A DNA stretch of 30,127 nt, taken from positions 1 through 30,127 of the forward strand of contig JAZQOE010000085.1 of assembly GCA_045627705.1 (NCBI GenBank). The letters are read 5' to 3'. How positions within the stretch are numbered: the first letter of the stretch is position 1; every line of letters starts with the position of its first letter. This document shows, piece after piece, positions 16,401 through 23,757 of the stretch. The stretch is from JBMNHG01 sp045627705 (GTDB lineage Bacteria; Verrucomicrobiota; Kiritimatiellia; RFP12; JBMNHG01). The notes beneath the pieces were generated by a model that searched no databases, was not told where the DNA came from, and saw only the letters and a list, made by a program, of their open reading frames with translations. Both the position numbers and the translations under genes were made by a program.

Positions 16401-16781
16401 CCCGATCTGGTTGTCGCGGTCGCGGCCCCGAACGCGCATGTGGGACTGGACATCGAACGCTGCAACAGGCGTCTCACCGACGCCTTCATCGACGGCGCAT
16501 TCCGCGCCGAAGAGCAGGAAATCGCGGCGGAAAGCGGCGAAGGCGCAATCGCCCTCATGCGCTTCTGGTGCGCGAAGGAGGCGCTTTCAAAGGCACTCGG
16601 GACGGGACTCCGCTACGGCACATCCGATTTGCTTGTGCGCTCCTACGATATTTCCGCGGGCCGTATCGAGCTGGAGCTTACCGGCCTTTGGTGCGAGGTA
16701 TTCCCGGATCTCAAGGGCAAGCTCCTCACCGTCCACACCGGACTCCTCGGAGATTGCATCCTTTCCCTCTGCGTGCTTTAG
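13473..16781 (+). CDS. Acyltransferase / dehydratase-like / phosphopantetheinyl transferase multidomain protein with altered active sites
   Basis: A 1102-residue protein continuing where the ketosynthase ends. Residues 1-110 match a KS-AT linker. Residues about 110-430 are a malonyl/acyl-transferase-like domain (FVFPGEGSQYPHML) whose nucleophile elbow GHSxGE reads G206-L-G-M-G-E211; Ser is replaced by Gly and His by Leu, while H320 in PFHTTW is kept. Residues about 540-860 resemble the product-template/dehydratase double hot-dog of PUFA- or Hgl-type synthases, with C564 (FLDDCALC) where a DH histidine is expected. Residues about 913-1102 form an Sfp-type phosphopantetheinyl transferase with intact motifs: VSITHN, VGLDIE (D993, E995) and WCAKEALSKALG (E1036, K1040). 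No ketoreductase or convincing carrier domain is seen. The GTG start is preceded by GGAG. Confidence 0.85.
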   Translation: MTTRRPFLEPPAPGELVLIGAEDARGLQAATERLSTFVAAAPSASLADIALTSGLAARRSNLVAAVVAESLEDLARKLFTLDAQLKSDTRVSIARRDIYLPVASAGEGGRLAFVFPGEGSQYPHMLGNICMSIPECLSAFDEADAASIAAGGMAPSQWIFPTGKPSGDTRAPSIGIADGAMAVLSADTAFMRLLSHLDLRADGAVGLGMGEIAALEYAGVCSFNDSRSRLAALAEGYTALRETSSAFDASKTNQISVSGVAADLIGAIIERFSGNVQRSRILAPDKFSLCVKSESAQALSHALAEVGGIVRQLPFNRPFHTTWFDKAAPALAGHFANWFVRPPSIPIYSCVDGNPLPDDIASLRSATLAQWSHPVDFVSAIRHMADDGFRLFVEVGARGSLSTCIDELLGNQPHLAVPMNRVHRGGLQQVHNALAALAAHGVRFDVSPFHVHRGSRIVDLSKPVSPKHSHQPRRHRIDTALPSLGIDSLPAELLNLIPRAPAQSQEAPRTTGSQPKADSSFADAHHGTDLPMLLQSRIIGETPGESIMIRQALTCADFPFLDDCALCAQGVSIADPLRHGLLVMPLAFCAELLAEAACRLVPDHFVTRAENLHVIRWITLETARRVVRIKATLSETQDVADAVRVDAAILDGSGDDGSCDSPLARASFILTKFHAAVAEPTEMTLANARDVDLDAEALNRDFLLSEPRKCALRTVTRIADDGIEGIVRPLGTGEIVRGVANPSFALAPRMVAAIEVAAIALESSSGIGNPFPLCKAIRRIDFIGGPVDELGDLRLRIVKCQSQGKDIGVFRAIVTDSSGRAIASFQGYEMRLFELPGSLNRALRSPVECLLSHPLPDGVLPSLPQDVFCRVADGLPAELLDDPQALWLKAEAAMVLSANELVHWRYNGGTISRRHEWLMGRIAAKDAVRSCLRERYGRKWAAADVMIETDDAGKPIPQGPWRRHCGAMMDVSITHNPDLVVAVAAPNAHVGLDIERCNRRLTDAFIDGAFRAEEQEIAAESGEGAIALMRFWCAKEALSKALGTGLRYGTSDLLVRSYDISAGRIELELTGLWCEVFPDLKGKLLTVHTGLLGDCILSLCVL

Positions 16782-16837
16782 GAAGCCCCGTGTCCCCAGG
16801 ACTCCCGCACGGATTGACGACCCCTTTTGCCTCTTGC

Positions 16838-17677
16838 CTACTCTTCCCTTTCCTCGAGGCCAAGCAATCTCGCCGCGTTTCCGCCTAGCAGCGCCGCCTT
16901 CCATTCAGGTGAATCGGGAAGTGATTCGATCGCCGCTAGGTCGAGGTCGGGGCGCCTCCACGGCCAGTCGGTTCCGAAGAGGATGTGGTCTGCGGGATGA
17001 CGGCGCAGCATGTCGCCCATTCGTTCCGCGCCGATCATCGTTGCCGCGAAGGAATTCTCGATGTAGAGGGAGGGAAGCCCGATCAGGAACTTGTCCACTT
17101 CGTCCCATGCCTCCCATCCGCCGAGGTGCGTCGCGACGAATGTGAGGTCTGGAATCTTTTCGACAAGGTTCCTGATGCGTTTCGGGTCGCAGAAGGGATC
17201 GCGCGCGAACGCAACGTCGAAGCCGGTGTGCGAGACGACGAACAATCCCTGGTCCTTCGCGGCGCGGAAGAAGTCGAGCGATTCAGGGGCGTCCAGAATG
17301 AAGTCCTGATAGTAGGGATGGACCTTGATCCCCTTGATGCCGGCCTTCGCGATTTCGGCGAGATGCGCTGCGGCATCGGGGTCTGATGGATGGACCGACG
17401 CCAGTGGCACGATTCTCTTTGCGGCCTCTTCGCCGAAGTCGCCGTTTAGGATGGCGAGTGACCAATCGAGGATCGAACGCCATTGTTTCGCGCGCGTGGC
17501 GATCGAGCAGACGACGGCCTTGTCCAGCCCGTTCTTGTCGAGCTCGGCGACAAGCGAGGAGAGGCGGCCGTCGCCACAGGAGTGGAACGAGGCATCTTCG
17601 ATTCTGGCGTTGAGAGATTCCATTGCGCGCTCGGCGAGCGCTTCCGGGAATGCATGCGTGTGGAAGTCGATTTTCAT
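16838..17677 (-). CDS. Amidohydrolase-family metal-dependent hydrolase (amidohydrolase 2 type)
   Basis: A 279-residue TIM-barrel hydrolase. MKIDFHTHAFPEAL gives the HxH metal ligands, GIKGIKVHPYYQDF a conserved lysine/histidine strand, and VVSHTGFD and VATHLGGWEAW further histidines. HILFGTDWPWRRP gives the terminal metal-binding aspartate. This pattern fits the amidohydrolase_2 group, whose members hydrolyse or decarboxylate cyclic and aromatic acids; the substrate is unknown. I set the start at the complement of 17675-17677 because the HTH motif begins there and it forms an ATGA overlap with the stop of the upstream pseudouridine synthase gene. It is convergent with the megasynthase gene. 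The 56-nt gap between them holds no clear hairpin. Confidence 0.85.
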   Translation of the reverse strand: MKIDFHTHAFPEALAERAMESLNARIEDASFHSCGDGRLSSLVAELDKNGLDKAVVCSIATRAKQWRSILDWSLAILNGDFGEEAAKRIVPLASVHPSDPDAAAHLAEIAKAGIKGIKVHPYYQDFILDAPESLDFFRAAKDQGLFVVSHTGFDVAFARDPFCDPKRIRNLVEKIPDLTFVATHLGGWEAWDEVDKFLIGLPSLYIENSFAATMIGAERMGDMLRRHPADHILFGTDWPWRRPDLDLAAIESLPDSPEWKAALLGGNAARLLGLEEREE

Positions 17678-18489
17678 GGTCGTTGTGTATTGTCGGGCTG
17701 CTGGTTGCAAATGCGGTTGATCTCGTCTGGACGCAGGTCGCGCCATTCGCCAGGACGCAGCCTGCCGAGCGTGAGGGTGCCGAGGGAGACGCGCACGAGG
17801 CGCCGCACGCGGAGGCCAGCGCGTTCGCAGAGGCGGCGGATCTGCCGGTTGCGGCCTTCTCCGATTTCAAAGGAAAGCAGAAAAAGCGGCGCGCCGTTTT
17901 TTGCGCGGGTGCGGTGGATGTATTCGACCTTCGCGGGGCGAGTGTCGCGTCCGTCGATTTCAATCGGTTCTCCAAGCGAATCGAAGGCGCGCTCGTCGAG
18001 GTATCCGGAGACTTCGACCTCATAGCGCTTTGCGTGCCCGTGGCGAGGGTGGGTGAGATGCTCGATCAGCTTGCCGTCGTTTGAAAGGAGGAGGAGGCCC
18101 TCGCTGTCCTTGTCGAGGCGCCCGACGGGCACGAGGCGTTCGGGCAGGTCTGCAACGAGGTTGCACACGGTTTCGCCCTGCGAGGAGTCGGCGGAGCAGA
18201 CCAGTCCGACGGGCTTGTAGAGCATGATGGTGCGAAGAGATTCGCGTTCGGAGGGAAGGGTGGCGCCGTCGATTTCGATGCGGTTGCGCGCGGGATCGAC
18301 GCGCGTGCCGGGTTCGCGGACGATTTCGCCATTGACGCGGACGCGTCCAGCCACGATTATATCTGCTGCACCACGCCGCGATGCCACGCCACGCTCCGCC
18401 AGCGCCACTTGGAGGCGCGGGAGCTTTGCGGAGTCCGCGGCATTGCTATCGTGTTTTTCGATCATGGCATTGTCAGACAGAGAATACAT
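17674..18489 (-). CDS. RluB/RsuA-family rRNA pseudouridine synthase
   Basis: A 271-residue enzyme. An N-terminal S4 RNA-binding domain (about 22-75: LPRLQVALAERGVASRRGAA, then VRVNGEIV) precedes a pseudouridine synthase domain with VPVGRLDKDSEGLLLLSNDG, whose GRLD aspartate is catalytic. EIGEGRNRQIRRLCERAGL is the conserved C-terminal block. It would isomerise a uridine in rRNA; RluB (23S), RluE/F and RsuA (16S) cannot be separated confidently. Residues 197-203, KNGAPLF, in the variable strand-loop before the EGRNRQ block, come from a palindromic element (17881-17902). The start could be the complement of 18487-18489 or an internal ATG 24 nt later; neither has a good ribosome site. It is translationally coupled to the amidohydrolase by ATGA. 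Confidence 0.9.
   Translation of the reverse strand: MYSLSDNAMIEKHDSNAADSAKLPRLQVALAERGVASRRGAADIIVAGRVRVNGEIVREPGTRVDPARNRIEIDGATLPSERESLRTIMLYKPVGLVCSADSSQGETVCNLVADLPERLVPVGRLDKDSEGLLLLSNDGKLIEHLTHPRHGHAKRYEVEVSGYLDERAFDSLGEPIEIDGRDTRPAKVEYIHRTRAKNGAPLFLLSFEIGEGRNRQIRRLCERAGLRVRRLVRVSLGTLTLGRLRPGEWRDLRPDEINRICNQQPDNTQRP
17881..17902. repeat. Palindromic element, copy 2, within the rluB-type gene
   Basis: Five A, GCGGCGCGCCG, six T: a 22-bp near-palindrome with one mismatched pair. On the coding (reverse) strand it reads AAA AAC GGC GCG CCG CTT TTT, encoding KNGAPLF. It is identical over 22 bp to the copy at 21676-21697. Confidence 0.8.
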
Positions 18490-18644
18490 GGATCCGGGCT
18501 ACAGGCGCCGTCGCAAGCCCGGACTGGTTGCGCGTGCGCGCTTCGCCATCTGGCTCGCGCTGCGCAAGGTGTTAGAATATTGCTCCGCCCGCCCTTCCCG
18601 CAATAGGAAATAAACGAAAGCGGGCAACCGGCCACCGTGAATTT

Positions 18645-19415
18645 TCATAATCCCATCGCGATGTGGAGTTGCTTGTCGGCGTATGGGTCGGCGGGATCTG
18701 AAAGCTCCGATTTGTCGTATCCGCTGCGGATGCGAAGGAGCGTGATCGAGCGGGATTGTTCGTCGGCGGAAAAATCGATGCGGAACATCCTAAGGGAAAG
18801 CGTGCCGCCTGACTCGGTACGCACCACGCGCTTCCGCGATGAGTCAAATGGATCATGCGACAGTTGCACGCGCGCCGTAGATGCAAGGTCGGGTCCGCCG
18901 AGTTCCAGGGCGCGTGCGGCCTGGGCGGCGAATTCCGCAGTCGCATCGACTGACCAAAGTTCGCGCGATTGCCCATCGACCCATCCCGCGCATGCATTGG
19001 GAAAGGCGTCCGCCGCGGGGATATACGGCTTGATGTCGATAATCGGGGTGTTGTCCAGCAAATCCGCTTCCGCGATGCGGAGTTTCAGCCCGTCGATGCC
19101 GAGCAGCCGAACGCACGAAAGACCGATTGGATTCGGGCGGTATGGAGAGCGGGAGGCGAAAAGTCCGATTCGTTCGCGTCCGGGGGCTGGGACTGGAGGA
19201 CGTGTCGTGGGGCGCCATGCTCCGCCGTTGCGGTCGAAGAGGAAGAGCAGCCAGATGCGTTCGAAGCCATCGAGATCGCGAAGAGCCTGTTCGAAATTCC
19301 TGTGGGGCGCAAGTTCGACGACGCCATTGCCGCCATCGAAAGCGCCCTGGCGCGGCGCATCGAATTTCCATTCCGCCGCGCCATGGAAAACACCTATCGG
19401 CTCGATGATCGGCAT
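18645..19415 (-). CDS. trmO: tRNA N6-threonylcarbamoyladenosine methyltransferase TrmO (TsaA/YaeB family)
   Basis: A 256-residue TrmO-like protein. The N-terminal beta-barrel domain contains FASRSPYRPNPIGLSCVRLL and ADLLDNTPIIDIKPYIPAAD, the two hallmark blocks of the UPF0066/TrmO family. They bind S-adenosylmethionine and modify t6A37 to m6t6A37 in tRNA-Thr. The C-terminal domain has the expected DPFDSSRKRV segment. The gene follows comM after 39 nt on the same strand and may share its transcript. In the 155-bp gap 18490-18644 before rluB, the reverse strand holds a weak TTGCGG-18-TATTCT promoter-like pair that could drive rluB. Confidence 0.92.
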   Translation of the reverse strand: MPIIEPIGVFHGAAEWKFDAPRQGAFDGGNGVVELAPHRNFEQALRDLDGFERIWLLFLFDRNGGAWRPTTRPPVPAPGRERIGLFASRSPYRPNPIGLSCVRLLGIDGLKLRIAEADLLDNTPIIDIKPYIPAADAFPNACAGWVDGQSRELWSVDATAEFAAQAARALELGGPDLASTARVQLSHDPFDSSRKRVVRTESGGTLSLRMFRIDFSADEQSRSITLLRIRSGYDKSELSDPADPYADKQLHIAMGL

Positions 19416-19454
19416 TGCGTCGTCTGTCTCCGTCCAATGTTTAAATGGTATGCG

Positions 19455-20990
19455 CTACGCCCACAGGTTGCGGTCGAGGGCGCGGTACTGGAGTGCTTCG
19501 GATACGTGTATGCCTTCGATGTCGGGCGAGTCTTCCATGTCGGCAATCGTGCGCGCGACCTTGATGAGACGGTCGTAGGCGCGGGCGGAGAAGTTCATTT
19601 CCGTTACAGCCATCTTGAGGAAGTCGCGCGCCTCTGGCTTTAGCGAGCAGAGTGTCTGCGTTTCGCGCGCGCCCATCGCGGCATTGCATGTCACGCCGGG
19701 CGCGGCCTTGGCGAAGCGGGCGGTTTGGCGCGCGCGGGCGGCCATCACGCGATCGCGGATCTGCGCGGAGGTGTCGCCGCGTGTCGCGGAACTGAGTTCG
19801 TTGTATTGGACGGCGGGGACTTCGATGTGGATGTCGATGCGGTCGAGAAGCGGACCCGAAATGCGGTTGCGGTAGTTCTGGACCTGAAGGGGGGAGCAGC
19901 GGCAGGCGCGGCGGGTGTCGCCGAAGTATCCGCACGGGCATGGATTCATGGCGGCGACAAGCATGAAATCGCATGGGAATGTCACTGCGGCCGCGGCGCG
20001 GGAGATGGTCACGAATCCATCTTCGAGCGGCTGGCGCAGGACTTCGAGGACGTTGCGATGGAACTCTGGCAGCTCGTCAAGGAAGAGCACGCCGCGTTGG
20101 GCGAGCGAGACCTCGCCGGGTACGGGATGTGAACCGCCGCCGAGGAGGCCCGCGTCGGAAATCGTATGGTGCGGCGAGCGGAACGGACGCTGGCGAACGA
20201 GCGACTGATGGCTCTTGAGCGCGCCCGCGACACTGTGGATCTTCGTTGCCTCGAGAGATTCCTCGAGCGTCATGTCCGGGAGGATTGTCGCAATGCGGCG
20301 CGCAAGCATCGTCTTGCCCGTGCCGGGCGGGCCGATCATCAGGATGTTGTGTCCGCCAGAAACCGCGACTTCGATAGCGCGTTTCGCCGTCTCCTGCCCC
20401 TTCACGTCGGCGAAATCGACGATCTTGCCTTCGTCCGCTTCCGATGCGCCTGTTCCGGGACGGACTGGATCGAGTTGGATGCGGCCCTCGAGGAAATCCG
20501 CGGCGTCGCGAAGCGAATCGACCGCATATACTTCGAGGCCTTCGACCACGGCGGCTTCCTCGGCGTTTTCCGGCGGGACGAGCATTCCGCGTTTGCCGAT
20601 GCGGCGCATTTCCATCGCGATGGGAAGGATGCCTCGCACGCGGCGCACTTCGCCGCCAAGGGCGAGTTCGCCGATGAGCGCGTAGTCGTCGAGTTTCGTG
20701 GCGTTGATTTCGCCGGTGGCCTGGAGGCATGCGATCGCGATCGGGAGGTCGAAGCTCGGACCTTCCTTCTTCATGTCGGCCGGCGCGAGGTTTATGGTGG
20801 TGCGTCCGAGTGGAGCGGCGAAACCGGAGTTTTCGATGGCGGTCCAGACGCGGTCCTTGCTTTCGCGTACCGCGGCATCGGGAAGGCCCACGACCACAAC
20901 GTTCATGTCGCCGCCGGCGGCATTGACTTCGAGTTCGACGGTATAGGCATCGACGCCATATACGGCGCCGGAGGTCGCGCGAGCTAGCAT
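19455..20990 (-). CDS. comM: YifB/ComM family magnesium-chelatase-like AAA+ ATPase
   Basis: A 511-residue protein of the usual ComM length. The N-terminal LonC-like domain starts ATSGAVYGVDAYTVELEV and contains VVVVGLPDAAVRESKDRV. The AAA+ core has Walker A GPPGTGKT, a Walker B block RGVLFLDELPEF, the RPFRSPHHTISDAGLLGGG loop, and the cysteine cluster AMNPCPCGYFGD...CRCSP. The C-terminal region (MNFSARAYDRLIKVARTIAD) is the Mg-chelatase C domain. In competent bacteria ComM is a hexameric helicase that promotes branch migration during natural transformation; in others its role is unknown. It lies between the uracil-DNA glycosylase (37-nt gap) and trmO (39-nt gap), suggesting an operon of DNA and RNA maintenance genes. 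Confidence 0.93.
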   Translation of the reverse strand: MLARATSGAVYGVDAYTVELEVNAAGGDMNVVVVGLPDAAVRESKDRVWTAIENSGFAAPLGRTTINLAPADMKKEGPSFDLPIAIACLQATGEINATKLDDYALIGELALGGEVRRVRGILPIAMEMRRIGKRGMLVPPENAEEAAVVEGLEVYAVDSLRDAADFLEGRIQLDPVRPGTGASEADEGKIVDFADVKGQETAKRAIEVAVSGGHNILMIGPPGTGKTMLARRIATILPDMTLEESLEATKIHSVAGALKSHQSLVRQRPFRSPHHTISDAGLLGGGSHPVPGEVSLAQRGVLFLDELPEFHRNVLEVLRQPLEDGFVTISRAAAAVTFPCDFMLVAAMNPCPCGYFGDTRRACRCSPLQVQNYRNRISGPLLDRIDIHIEVPAVQYNELSSATRGDTSAQIRDRVMAARARQTARFAKAAPGVTCNAAMGARETQTLCSLKPEARDFLKMAVTEMNFSARAYDRLIKVARTIADMEDSPDIEGIHVSEALQYRALDRNLWA

Positions 20991-21027
20991 GTCTCAAATC
21001 TCCGTTGTGTTTGGTGGAACGTGGTGG

Positions 21028-21861
21028 CTAGTTGCTTCCGCCCTGTCTTGGGAATTTCGCCATCACTTTTTTCAGATCCGCCCATGCCTCGCGTTTCGCC
21101 ATCGAGTAGCGGAGGAGATATGCGGGATGGTAGGTGGGGAGAAGCGGCGTGCCGTGGTAATCCATCCATACGCCGCGGACTGACGAAATGCTTATCGGCG
21201 AATCGTAGAGGGCCTGCATCGCGATGCGTCCTAGCACCACGATGCACTTTGGCCTGATGATCGCGATCTGCCTTTCGAGGAACGGGATGCATGCCGCGGA
21301 TTCCTCTGGAGCGGGATTGCGGTTTCCGGGCGGACGGCATTTGCAGACGTTGGCGATGAAGACTTCCTCGCGGGTGTATCCCATCGCGGCGATCATCTTC
21401 GTGAGGAGCTGTCCGGCGCGCCCTACGAATGCGAGACCCTGCAAGTCTTCATCCTGTCCGGGCGCTTCGCCGATGAACATGATGTTCGGATGGTTCGCGT
21501 TGCCTTGTCCGGGGACGACATTCGTGCGGTGCTTGCAAAGATCGCATTTGTCGCACGAGGAGATTTCCGCCGCGATTGCCGCAAGGGTGTCGGCGCCGGT
21601 TGCTGATGGGGCTGCCGTTGCTTCCGGCGCGGCGACAGGTGCGGACGGGGCATGGGAGCTGGCGGCAGGCTGTGGAAAAAGCGGCGCGCCGTTTTTTTGC
21701 GCTGCGGAGGGCGCGGGACGGACGTTTGCGGAACGCGCCGGGGCTGCTTGCCTGACAACCGGGATGCAATCGTTTGGGAGGGAAAGGTAGCGCTTCCCGC
21801 ATTCGTGCTGAAGCGTCAGGTATTCCTTGATATCATCGATTATGCCGTCAAGTTCGCTCAT
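21028..21861 (-). CDS. Uracil-DNA glycosylase, family 4/5 (4Fe-4S type)
   Basis: A 277-residue glycosylase that would remove uracil from DNA and start base-excision repair. The catalytic domain begins near residue 100. CDKCDLCKHR and ANVCKCRPPGNRNP hold the iron-sulfur cysteines, FIGEAPGQDED is motif A, and LLPTYHPAYLLR is motif B with the catalytic-site histidine. The first 40 residues and a Pro/Ala/Ser-rich linker (about 40-95) are extra relative to minimal archaeal/thermophile enzymes. Residues 56-62, KNGAPLF, in that linker are encoded by a palindromic element. No ribosome site is seen before the ATG, and a promoter -10 box ends only 7 nt upstream. The transcript may therefore be nearly leaderless. 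Confidence 0.92.
   Translation of the reverse strand: MSELDGIIDDIKEYLTLQHECGKRYLSLPNDCIPVVRQAAPARSANVRPAPSAAQKNGAPLFPQPAASSHAPSAPVAAPEATAAPSATGADTLAAIAAEISSCDKCDLCKHRTNVVPGQGNANHPNIMFIGEAPGQDEDLQGLAFVGRAGQLLTKMIAAMGYTREEVFIANVCKCRPPGNRNPAPEESAACIPFLERQIAIIRPKCIVVLGRIAMQALYDSPISISSVRGVWMDYHGTPLLPTYHPAYLLRYSMAKREAWADLKKVMAKFPRQGGSN
21676..21697. repeat. Palindromic element, copy 3, within the uracil-DNA glycosylase linker
   Basis: Five A, GCGGCGCGCCG, and six T (one further T follows). On the coding strand it reads AAA AAC GGC GCG CCG CTT TTT, encoding KNGAPLF, preceded by CAA (Gln). It is identical over 22 bp to the copy in the rluB-type gene. Confidence 0.8.
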
Positions 21862-21868
21862 GGGCGCA

Positions 21869-21898
21869 ATGATACCAAAACAACCTTTTGTACGGCAA
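21869..21898 (-). promoter_or_regulatory. Candidate promoter for the uracil-DNA glycosylase gene (near-leaderless)
   Basis: On the reverse strand TTGCCG (complement of 21893-21898), an 18-nt spacer and TATCAT (complement of 21869-21874) precede the ATG by only 7 nt. Transcription would begin at or next to the start codon, consistent with the lack of a Shine-Dalgarno sequence. Confidence 0.45.
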
Positions 21899-21942
21899 TG
21901 TTCCTTCTGTGGCGGGACATTGGGAGCATGCTTCCAGGCAGA

Positions 21943-23391
21943 TCAGTGCATGGGAGGTATTCCGGCGGCGCGGCAGAGGTCGAGATACGAGTCGATTACA
22001 TCGTGGGCGACGGAAAGTTTCTGGCGGGTTGCCGAGGTCAGGTCCTTCTGCGCGTCGAGCACGTTGCGGCTCGATCCATCGCCGATTGAAAAGCGCTCGT
22101 TTTCCGCTTCGAGCGAAAGACGCGCCTGTTCGACGGATTCCTCGGCCATGGCGAGGCGCGAGCGGGCGCCGTCGAACGCGGCAATTGCGTTTTCATGGCG
22201 GACGCGTGCCGCGAGGATTGTCGCGGCGAGATCGGCATTCGCCGCTTCCGCGCGCGTCTCCGCGGCGAGAATCCTGCGCTTGTCGCCATCGCGCGACAGC
22301 GGCATGGAGAATACGAGCGCGGCGCCGTATCCTGCCTCGTTGCCGGAGTCGGCGTCTTCCTCGCTTGTCCAGCCGGCGCCGACAACGATATCGAAATTAG
22401 GCTTGGCCGCTTCTGCCGCCGAGGAGCAGCTTTCGATGCGGGCTTGGGCCAAGTGGCGGGCCGCGATTATTTCCGGACACTCTTCGGCGGCTTCGTTCGC
22501 GACGAGTGCCGAAGTGTCGAGTTCAGTGATCGACTTCGCCCAATTCCCAAGGATGCTTCCTGCGTCTTCAATCGTTTCGCCCGATGGCAAAGGCAGACTG
22601 TCGATGCCGATCGCATTGCGGAGGTTGCCTTCCGTCAACACGATTTGCGTCTTGGCGGAGGAAAGTTCCTCGCGACGGATGGCTGATTCGAATCGCGCCG
22701 GGAAGACTTGGTATGTGGCGACATCCTGCAGTTCCGCGCGGTCGGTGGCGTCCTTGACCAGCGTCTCGGCGCGGTCTAGCGCGTTGGCGATTTCTGCGGC
22801 GTCCGCGATGACGAAGAGGAAGCGCGAATACGACTTGGCGATGGATGTGTATTCGTCGAGCAGGACGCTTGCGGCATCCGCCGCCTGGGATAGGGATGTC
22901 TCCTCGAGTTCGCGCACCTCGACATCGTTTGCCGCGAAACCGCGGTCGCGCCAGAGTGGGATGCGCAGTCGCGCCCCGGCCGAGGTGTTTGAGTCGCCAT
23001 CGGTTTCGCCGTTGTTGCGGTAGGTTTGCTGGCGCACTCCCGCCGCGCCATAGACGCCCGCGGCAAGCGGCGCCTCTATTCCAGCCTGTACGGAAAGCGC
23101 ATTGGCCGGAGAAGAAAATCCGAAGGAACCGAATGGCGCATCGATCGGGTTTTCAGACTGCCCAATGGCGGCATTGAGTGCCGGAGCGCGGAAGGAAAGC
23201 CGGGATGCATCGGCGTCGTACACTGCGGCTTTTGCCGCGAGGTTCGCGGATACGATGCGCGGGGACGATGTTGACGCGATGCCAAGGTAGTCAACGAGGT
23301 CAGGCGGCATGGTATCCGCAGATACACGAATGGCCACCGCAACGAATGCGATGGCCAGTATAATCGGGCGACTGGGATTTCTGAAACTCAT
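21943..23391 (-). CDS. TolC-like outer membrane efflux protein
   Basis: A 482-residue outer-membrane factor. Starting at the complement of 23389-23391, the N-terminus MSFRNPSRPIILAIAFVAVA, continuing to SADTMP, is a signal peptide. The rest shows two alpha-helical repeats typical of TolC/OEP proteins, with long Ala/Glu-rich coiled coils such as EESVEQARLSLEAENERFSI and IAARHLAQARIESCSSAAEA. Between them are beta-strand stretches (AGARLRIPLWRDRGF, GYGAALVFSMPLSRDGDKRR). The GDGSSRNVLDAQKDLTSA segment is the conserved turn before the last helix. It would form a trimeric channel for type I secretion or efflux, but no inner-membrane partner is in the window. It follows the ftsB-like gene by 10 nt, with only a weak GGA before the ATG. 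Confidence 0.85.
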   Translation of the reverse strand: MSFRNPSRPIILAIAFVAVAIRVSADTMPPDLVDYLGIASTSSPRIVSANLAAKAAVYDADASRLSFRAPALNAAIGQSENPIDAPFGSFGFSSPANALSVQAGIEAPLAAGVYGAAGVRQQTYRNNGETDGDSNTSAGARLRIPLWRDRGFAANDVEVRELEETSLSQAADAASVLLDEYTSIAKSYSRFLFVIADAAEIANALDRAETLVKDATDRAELQDVATYQVFPARFESAIRREELSSAKTQIVLTEGNLRNAIGIDSLPLPSGETIEDAGSILGNWAKSITELDTSALVANEAAEECPEIIAARHLAQARIESCSSAAEAAKPNFDIVVGAGWTSEEDADSGNEAGYGAALVFSMPLSRDGDKRRILAAETRAEAANADLAATILAARVRHENAIAAFDGARSRLAMAEESVEQARLSLEAENERFSIGDGSSRNVLDAQKDLTSATRQKLSVAHDVIDSYLDLCRAAGIPPMH

Positions 23392-23401
23392 TCCAGAATG
23401 C

Positions 23402-23683
23402 TTATTCAAAGACGAACACAACTTCATCCGGCGTTGCGCGCCCATTCTGACGCGCAACGCGCTCCACGAACGCGGCATCTGTCGCGAAGCGGTCCTGCTT
23501 GCTCTTGAAATCATCCACCTCTGCCTTGAGCGCGGCGACCTCGGCTTCAAGCGCATTGCGCTGATCCGTGAGTTTCCGCGACTCGTTCATCCGTGGAAGA
23601 AGGCTGGTGACAAACAGATACACGCCCGCTGCAAAGAAGAGGGCGATACATGCTACACCAAAAAGTTTGAGGATGAATTGCAA
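23402..23683 (-). CDS. FtsB/DivIC-like septum formation initiator protein
   Basis: A 93-residue bitopic membrane protein. One transmembrane helix lies at about residues 5-27 (LFGVACIALFFAAGVYLFVT). A coiled coil follows (RKLTDQRNALEAEVAALKAE), then a short C-terminal segment FVERVARQNGRATPDEVVFV. This matches the FtsB/DivIC pattern, where the C-terminal ERxAR...PGE segment contacts FtsL/FtsQ in the divisome. The start is a TTG, because no ATG or GTG precedes the membrane segment in frame; GGAG lies about 13 nt upstream, further than usual. A good promoter lies just upstream at 23714-23741. The TolC-like gene follows 10 nt after the stop, so the two are probably co-transcribed. Confidence 0.82.
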   Translation of the reverse strand: MQFILKLFGVACIALFFAAGVYLFVTSLLPRMNESRKLTDQRNALEAEVAALKAEVDDFKSKQDRFATDAAFVERVARQNGRATPDEVVFVFE

Positions 23684-23713
23684 AGTAGGGGACGACTCCG
23701 AAGAAACAAGACA

Positions 23714-23741
23714 ATAATAGCCGCTAACAGCCGTGCGTCAA
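23714..23741 (-). promoter_or_regulatory. Sigma-70-type promoter for the ftsB-like gene
   Basis: On the reverse strand TTGACG (complement of 23736-23741), a 16-nt spacer and TATTAT (complement of 23714-23719) give a good consensus match. It lies in the 74-bp gap after the rhamnosidase stop and about 30 nt before the TTG start. Confidence 0.6.
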
Positions 23742-23757
23742 GTGCGAAAACATTGGA

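Noticed and set aside
21121..21150. GCGGCGTGCCG in the uracil-DNA glycosylase gene (GTPLLP) as another copy of the palindromic element
   Set aside because: GTPLLPTYHPAYLLR is a conserved motif of this enzyme family, and the flanking A and T runs are absent.
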